A DNA stretch of 8,727 nt from Nitrosopumilus sp. UBA526 (GTDB lineage: Archaea > Thermoproteota > Nitrososphaeria > Nitrososphaerales > Nitrosopumilaceae). Both the position numbers and the translations under genes were made by a program. Location: the NCBI GenBank assembly GCA_002506665.1, contig DAXZ01000038.1:2795-11521 (forward strand). The letters run 5' to 3'. Shown here one piece after another: positions 6,195 through 8,727 of the stretch. The notes under the pieces were generated by a model that saw only the letters and a list, made by a program, of their open reading frames with translations, was not told where the DNA came from and did no database searches. How positions within the stretch are numbered: position 1 is the first letter of the stretch; each line of letters opens with the position of its first letter.

Positions 6195-6341
6195 ATGGAA
6201 AAGTTTGATTCAATCAAGATGCTAGAACTTGTAAAGGTAGAAGACCCTGACTCGGAAGGAGGACTGACCCTGTTCTTTCAAGAAGACAAAACCCTAAAGA
6301 TCAAGGTTGTAGACGGAGAACTGGTATCAGAACTTGTCTGA
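6195..6341 (+). CDS. Miniprotein B (48 aa), second of a tandem related pair
   Basis: A small gene from ATG (6195) to TGA (6339-6341), encoding 48 residues, 14 bp after miniprotein A. The core V-E-D-P-D-S-E-G-G-L-T-L at 15-26 and K-I-K-V-V-D-G-E-L at 35-43 matches its neighbour, with the lengths between motifs nearly the same, so the two look like a tandem duplication that diverged. It is strongly acidic and should fold as a small beta-sheet. An AGAGG at 6187-6191 could be a Shine-Dalgarno sequence but is only three bases from the ATG. No TATA-like element is seen at the leaderless distance, so it is probably cotranscribed with A. Its last 15 bases overlap the end of the convergent phosphatase gene, and a poly-T tract follows. 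The function is unknown. Confidence 0.7.
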   Translation: MEKFDSIKMLELVKVEDPDSEGGLTLFFQEDKTLKIKVVDGELVSELV

Positions 6342-6833
6342 TTTTTTTACATATTTTTCATAAAATCCTACAGCTTGCTCTTGCATCGCAGACTCTATGG
6401 AGCCTGGCCTTGCATCACGAATCTTTTTAATCGCATCGTCGGCTCCAAGCCCTTTGTATTTTATAAAATAACATGCAAGTATTGTTCCTGCCCTTCCCAT
6501 CCCGGCCGCACAGTGAACCATTACTGCCTTATCATCTCTGATCTGTTCATGTATGAAATCCACTGCCAGATCTATCTTCTCAATCTCTGGGGATGTAAAG
6601 TCGGGGGTAGGCACATGAAGATATCTGACGTCCTGTATCCAGTCATGTGGCAACGCCTGCTCTGTCATTGTCACAACGGACTTTATTCCCTGGTCTAAAA
6701 CCCAGCCAAACTCATCAGAACTTGTTGGCATGCCAGAGCCTGCCAGTCTCTCTTTAATCAGCCAAGAAAAGTTTGTTGGCTTTTTTGTGATCTTGCCGTG
6801 AACCTTTCTCCAAATGTTTCCAGGCCTGCTCAT
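6327..6833 (-). CDS. Dual-specificity protein phosphatase, DUSP23/VHZ-like
   Basis: A cysteine-dependent phosphatase of the PTP fold, 168 residues, predicted to be cytoplasmic. The catalytic loop H-C-A-A-G-M-G-R at 107-114 (the HCx5R signature) has Cys108 as nucleophile and Arg114 as phosphate binder, followed by A-G-T. A general-acid candidate, Asp78, lies in V-P-T-P-D-F-T at 74-80. The C-terminal A-R-P-G-S-I-E-S at 141-148 is a hallmark of the DUSP23/VHZ group, small archaeal-type phosphatases acting on phosphotyrosine and possibly phosphoserine/threonine; the target here is unknown. The start is ATG (6833), with a TATA-like box centred 27 nt upstream, so the mRNA should be leaderless. It lies 39 bp after the cyclase gene on the same strand, and its last 15 bases overlap miniprotein B. 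All catalytic residues are present. Confidence 0.9.
   Translation of the reverse strand: MSRPGNIWRKVHGKITKKPTNFSWLIKERLAGSGMPTSSDEFGWVLDQGIKSVVTMTEQALPHDWIQDVRYLHVPTPDFTSPEIEKIDLAVDFIHEQIRDDKAVMVHCAAGMGRAGTILACYFIKYKGLGADDAIKKIRDARPGSIESAMQEQAVGFYEKYVKKSDKF
6342..6358 (+). terminator. Poly-T termination signal after the rpo11-tfs-miniprotein cluster
   Basis: A run of seven T (6342-6348), starting immediately after the TGA of miniprotein B, is followed by a second run of five T (6354-6358). Archaeal intrinsic termination is known to need T-rich coding-strand tracts without a hairpin, and this is the strongest such tract in the window. It lies inside the 3' end of the convergent phosphatase gene, where it encodes lysines. 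Confidence 0.5.
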
Positions 6834-6855
6834 ATGATGCGTTGTTTGTTATTCC

Positions 6856-6864
6856 ATATTTATG
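6856..6864 (-). promoter_or_regulatory. TATA-like box for the phosphatase gene
   Basis: The minus strand reads CATAAATAT. It is centred at 6860, exactly 27 nt from the ATG at 6833, which predicts a leaderless mRNA starting at or next to the ATG. Confidence 0.6.
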
Positions 6865-6872
6865 TACGTGTA

Positions 6873-7532
6873 TCAAGGCATTGCTATTGCTCGTACCGGG
6901 GAGCCTGTTGCATCTTTTAGCTTTAGTGGAAGTATTGTAAAATTAAACTCCTTTGTTCTGATCTTCTCCATGTTTGCCAAATTCTCCACTATCAAGACAT
7001 TGTTCTCTGATAAGATACGATGAGCACTAAACGATTCATCTGATCCGAGATCTATACTTGGGGAATCTATTCCAACCAGGTTGATCTTTTTTGTTGCAAG
7101 ATATCTAGCAGATGACACATCCAATCCAGGATTCTCAGCAAAGTAATTGTCCTCTCGCAAGTTCTTCTGCCAGGACGTAAAGAAAAAGACCGAAGCCCCA
7201 TCTGGAATCTTGCCGTTTCTTTTCTCAAACAGTACAATATCTGCTCTTGTAATCGGCATGTTCTTGGCCTTTCTGAGTTTTATCAGGACTGCCCTTCCGA
7301 CTAGTCTATCAAGTGAGATCTGGTTGATCTTTAGACCGTCCTCGACAAAATGATATGGTGCATCAAGATGCGTACCAGTATGCGAACTCAGGAACAACAC
7401 TTCGAGATTATATCCATCATCTCTGATATCAGACCATCTGATGAATCGCGTAGCCGGAGATCCGGGAAAAGTTGGAATGGATTCTGATATTGTAAGTGAC
7501 AGATCTATTGGTCTCACACCTGCGACACGCAT
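6873..7532 (-). CDS. Cyclase-family metal-dependent hydrolase (kynurenine formamidase-like)
   Basis: A 219-residue member of the cyclase family (Pfam PF04199), which includes bacterial kynurenine formamidase and other amide or ester hydrolases that use divalent metals. The signature H-T-G-T-H-L-D-A-P-Y-H-F is at 51-62; its histidines and aspartate are the metal ligands in the family. The N-terminal D-L-S-L-T-I-S-E-S-I-P-T-F-P-G at 10-24 is the typical opening. G-I-D-S-P-S-I-D at 154-161, H171 in S-A-H-R-I-L, and V-E-N-L-A-N-M at 182-188 complete the active-site pattern. The substrate cannot be inferred: no other tryptophan-degradation gene is visible, and the nearest neighbours are a phosphatase and an AsnC-type domain. 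The start is ATG (7532), a likely leader of several bases separating it from an AT-rich element near 7568. Confidence 0.88.
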   Translation of the reverse strand: MRVAGVRPIDLSLTISESIPTFPGSPATRFIRWSDIRDDGYNLEVLFLSSHTGTHLDAPYHFVEDGLKINQISLDRLVGRAVLIKLRKAKNMPITRADIVLFEKRNGKIPDGASVFFFTSWQKNLREDNYFAENPGLDVSSARYLATKKINLVGIDSPSIDLGSDESFSAHRILSENNVLIVENLANMEKIRTKEFNFTILPLKLKDATGSPVRAIAMP

Positions 7533-7562
7533 TGGCAGTTAATCAATCTTCAAGCAATGAAA

Positions 7563-7573
7563 GGTTAAATAAT
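7563..7573 (-). promoter_or_regulatory. Possible TATA-like box for the cyclase gene
   Basis: The minus strand reads ATTATTTAACC, centred about 36 nt from the ATG at 7532, which would give a leader near nine bases. It lies in the 46-bp divergent gap, where the plus-strand AsnC-domain gene has no equally clear box; a weak TTAATCAA around 7539-7546 is the best candidate for that gene. Confidence 0.4.
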
Positions 7574-7578
7574 GTCTC

Positions 7579-7851
7579 ATGAAAAAATCCCTTGTGCCTA
7601 CAGCATATGTTCTGTTGAACTCTGATCTGGGATCAGATGAATCAATCATAAACGAAGTAAAGCAGATCCTTGTTGACGAAAACATAACCTTTGAGATCCA
7701 GGGGGTCTATGGGGTATATGACATTGTCTTGAAACTGTCCTCTGATGATGTTGAGAGATTACGGGCAACTATTACTGACAAGGTCAGAAAAATCAGCAAG
7801 GTTCAATCGACCCTAACCATGATGGTAATAGAGGAACAAGAGAAACTATAG
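7579..7851 (+). CDS. Stand-alone Lrp/AsnC effector-binding (RAM) domain protein
   Basis: A 90-residue protein consisting only of the ligand-binding and oligomerisation domain of Lrp/AsnC regulators. A-Y-V-L-L-N at 9-14 begins the first strand, G-V-Y-G-V-Y-D-I-V-L-K-L at 42-53 is the conserved glycine-containing strand pair, and K-V-Q-S-T-L-T-M-M-V at 74-83 is the closing strand. No helix-turn-helix precedes it: an in-frame TAA at 7570-7572 lies directly upstream of the ATG (7579), so the lack of DNA-binding domain is real and not a start-choice error. Such proteins are known in archaea, where they may bind amino acids and form rings or pair with full-length Lrp proteins. It is divergent from the cyclase and overlaps the aminotransferase stop by six bases. 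The ligand and partner are unknown. Confidence 0.87.
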   Translation: MKKSLVPTAYVLLNSDLGSDESIINEVKQILVDENITFEIQGVYGVYDIVLKLSSDDVERLRATITDKVRKISKVQSTLTMMVIEEQEKL

Positions 7852-8727
7852 TTTCTTTATTGCATCAACTACCTTGAGCATCTGAGATTCAGTATTAAAA
7901 AAGTGAGGAGATGCTCGTACAATCTTTTTATTTATGATCTCTCTTACGGCTAGAATGATGTTTTGTTTTTCAAGCTTGTCAACTAGTATCTGCGAATCCC
8001 GTCCTTTGAGATTAAACGAGACGATGCTTGTCCTAAGGTCTTGATCTTTTGGACCATACAGGACAATGTCTGGAATCTTTGCCAGCTCTTCTCTGAAGAG
8101 ACAAGACAGGTACTGGTTTTTTTTCTGGATATTGTTCATACCAAAACTCTGCAGATAGTTTGCAGACGACTCTAATCCTACAACTCCCACATAGTTTCTA
8201 AAACCAGTCTGAAACTTGTCTGGCAACTCTTTGAACGCCAGTCTTGAATCATCATAAATTATTGCAGACTCTCCGCCGACAGTCTTGGGTTCTAACAGTC
8301 TGCTAGATTTTCTGCTACAATAAAACACTCCCGTACCCATAGGACCGCAGAGCCATTTGGATCCATTAAAGGACATAAAATCACACCCTATCTTTGAGAC
8401 ATCTACCTCAATACATCCTACGGACTGGGCACTGTCAACAAAGAACGGTACTTTGTCATCAAGAATATTCCCTATCTCCTCTACAGGAAGTATCGAGCCG
8501 GTATTATACAAGGCATGGCTGATGGCAACTAGTCTTGTGTTGGCATCTACAGATGATCTTAAATCACATAGTTTGAAAAAACCATTACTGTCAACAGGTA
8601 GGCTCTTGACTGATATCTTGTCTCTTAGACTGATCCAGGGATAAAAGTTGGAATGATGCTCGTGTGCCATTCCACGAATTATGATGTTATCATTATCATC
8701 AAAGGACAATCCGTTTGCTACAAGATT
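7846..8727 (-). CDS. Class V PLP-dependent aminotransferase (N-terminus beyond window)
   Basis: The frame stays open to the window edge at 8727, so 293 residues are visible and the N-terminus is missing; a TTG at 8709 is internal. It is a fold-type I PLP enzyme of the class V / NifS-like group. In visible numbering: E-H-H-S-N at 23-27 (PLP stacking region), S-H-A-L-Y-N-T-G-S-I-L-P at 70-81, V-D-S-A-Q at 97-101 (Asp98 and Gln101 contact the cofactor) and N-G-S-K-W at 121-125 with Lys124 as the Schiff-base lysine, followed by G-P-M-G-T-G. The end has A-S-P-H-F-F-N-T-E at 272-280. The catalytic-cysteine loop of cysteine desulfurases is absent: I-L-A-V-R runs straight to R-A-S-P-H-F. The family also contains isopenicillin epimerase-, EgtE- and kynureninase-like enzymes, so I would not call it a cysteine desulfurase. 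The specific reaction is unknown. Confidence 0.87.
   Translation of the reverse strand, partial: NLVANGLSFDDNDNIIIRGMAHEHHSNFYPWISLRDKISVKSLPVDSNGFFKLCDLRSSVDANTRLVAISHALYNTGSILPVEEIGNILDDKVPFFVDSAQSVGCIEVDVSKIGCDFMSFNGSKWLCGPMGTGVFYCSRKSSRLLEPKTVGGESAIIYDDSRLAFKELPDKFQTGFRNYVGVVGLESSANYLQSFGMNNIQKKNQYLSCLFREELAKIPDIVLYGPKDQDLRTSIVSFNLKGRDSQILVDKLEKQNIILAVREIINKKIVRASPHFFNTESQMLKVVDAIKKL

Noticed and set aside
1..8727. Mobile elements, CRISPR arrays, toxin-antitoxin pairs or defence genes
   Set aside because: By eye I saw no direct-repeat array, terminal inverted repeats, transposase or integrase motifs, or defence domains. The two miniproteins are related to each other, unlike a toxin-antitoxin pair, and show no toxin motif.

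Overview
The window looks like a compact chromosomal segment of a Nitrososphaerota (Thaumarchaeota) archaeon. The evidence is an archaeal-type TyrRS C-terminus, PCNA, the RNA polymerase subunit Rpo11, a TFS cleavage factor, and TATA-like boxes about 26-30 nt upstream of start codons, giving nearly leaderless mRNAs. A stand-alone CbiH/CobJ-type corrin methyltransferase, an aspartate kinase beginning KYGGATIS and a stand-alone AsnC-type effector domain fit an ammonia-oxidising archaeon. The moderate GC content suggests a Nitrosotenuis-like rather than a very AT-rich marine lineage; that placement is inference. There are no mobile elements, CRISPR arrays, rRNAs or tRNAs, and no gene-free stretch above 50 bases once two small genes at 6028-6341 are counted.

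Layout: 1-276 is the 3' end of tyrS (+). From 5351 down to 283 run five minus-strand genes: an unknown 178-aa protein, PCNA, aspartate kinase, an exported or membrane-anchored protein with an internal duplication, and CbiH/CobJ. The gaps between them are 34-38 bp. Each gap holds a TATA-like element placed to start transcription within a few bases of the next start codon, and the four downstream genes all appear to use TTG. The block is therefore better read as head-to-tail single-gene units than as one operon.

From about 5370 a divergent promoter region also drives a plus-strand transcription cluster: rpo11, tfs (TTG start one base after the rpo11 stop), then two adjacent related miniproteins of 50 and 48 aa. 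A poly-T tract follows. On the minus strand come a cyclase-family metal-dependent hydrolase (7532-6873) and a DUSP23-like phosphatase (6833-6327) that overlaps the second miniprotein tail to tail. A stand-alone AsnC/RAM domain gene (7579-7851, +) is divergent from the cyclase and overlaps the 3' end of a class V aminotransferase (minus) whose N-terminus lies beyond the window.

Most of this is core information processing and metabolism. The least explained parts are the tandem miniproteins beside rpo11-tfs, the unknown 178-aa protein between PCNA and Rpo11, the duplicated exported protein, and the regular array of TATA-like elements and TTG starts.
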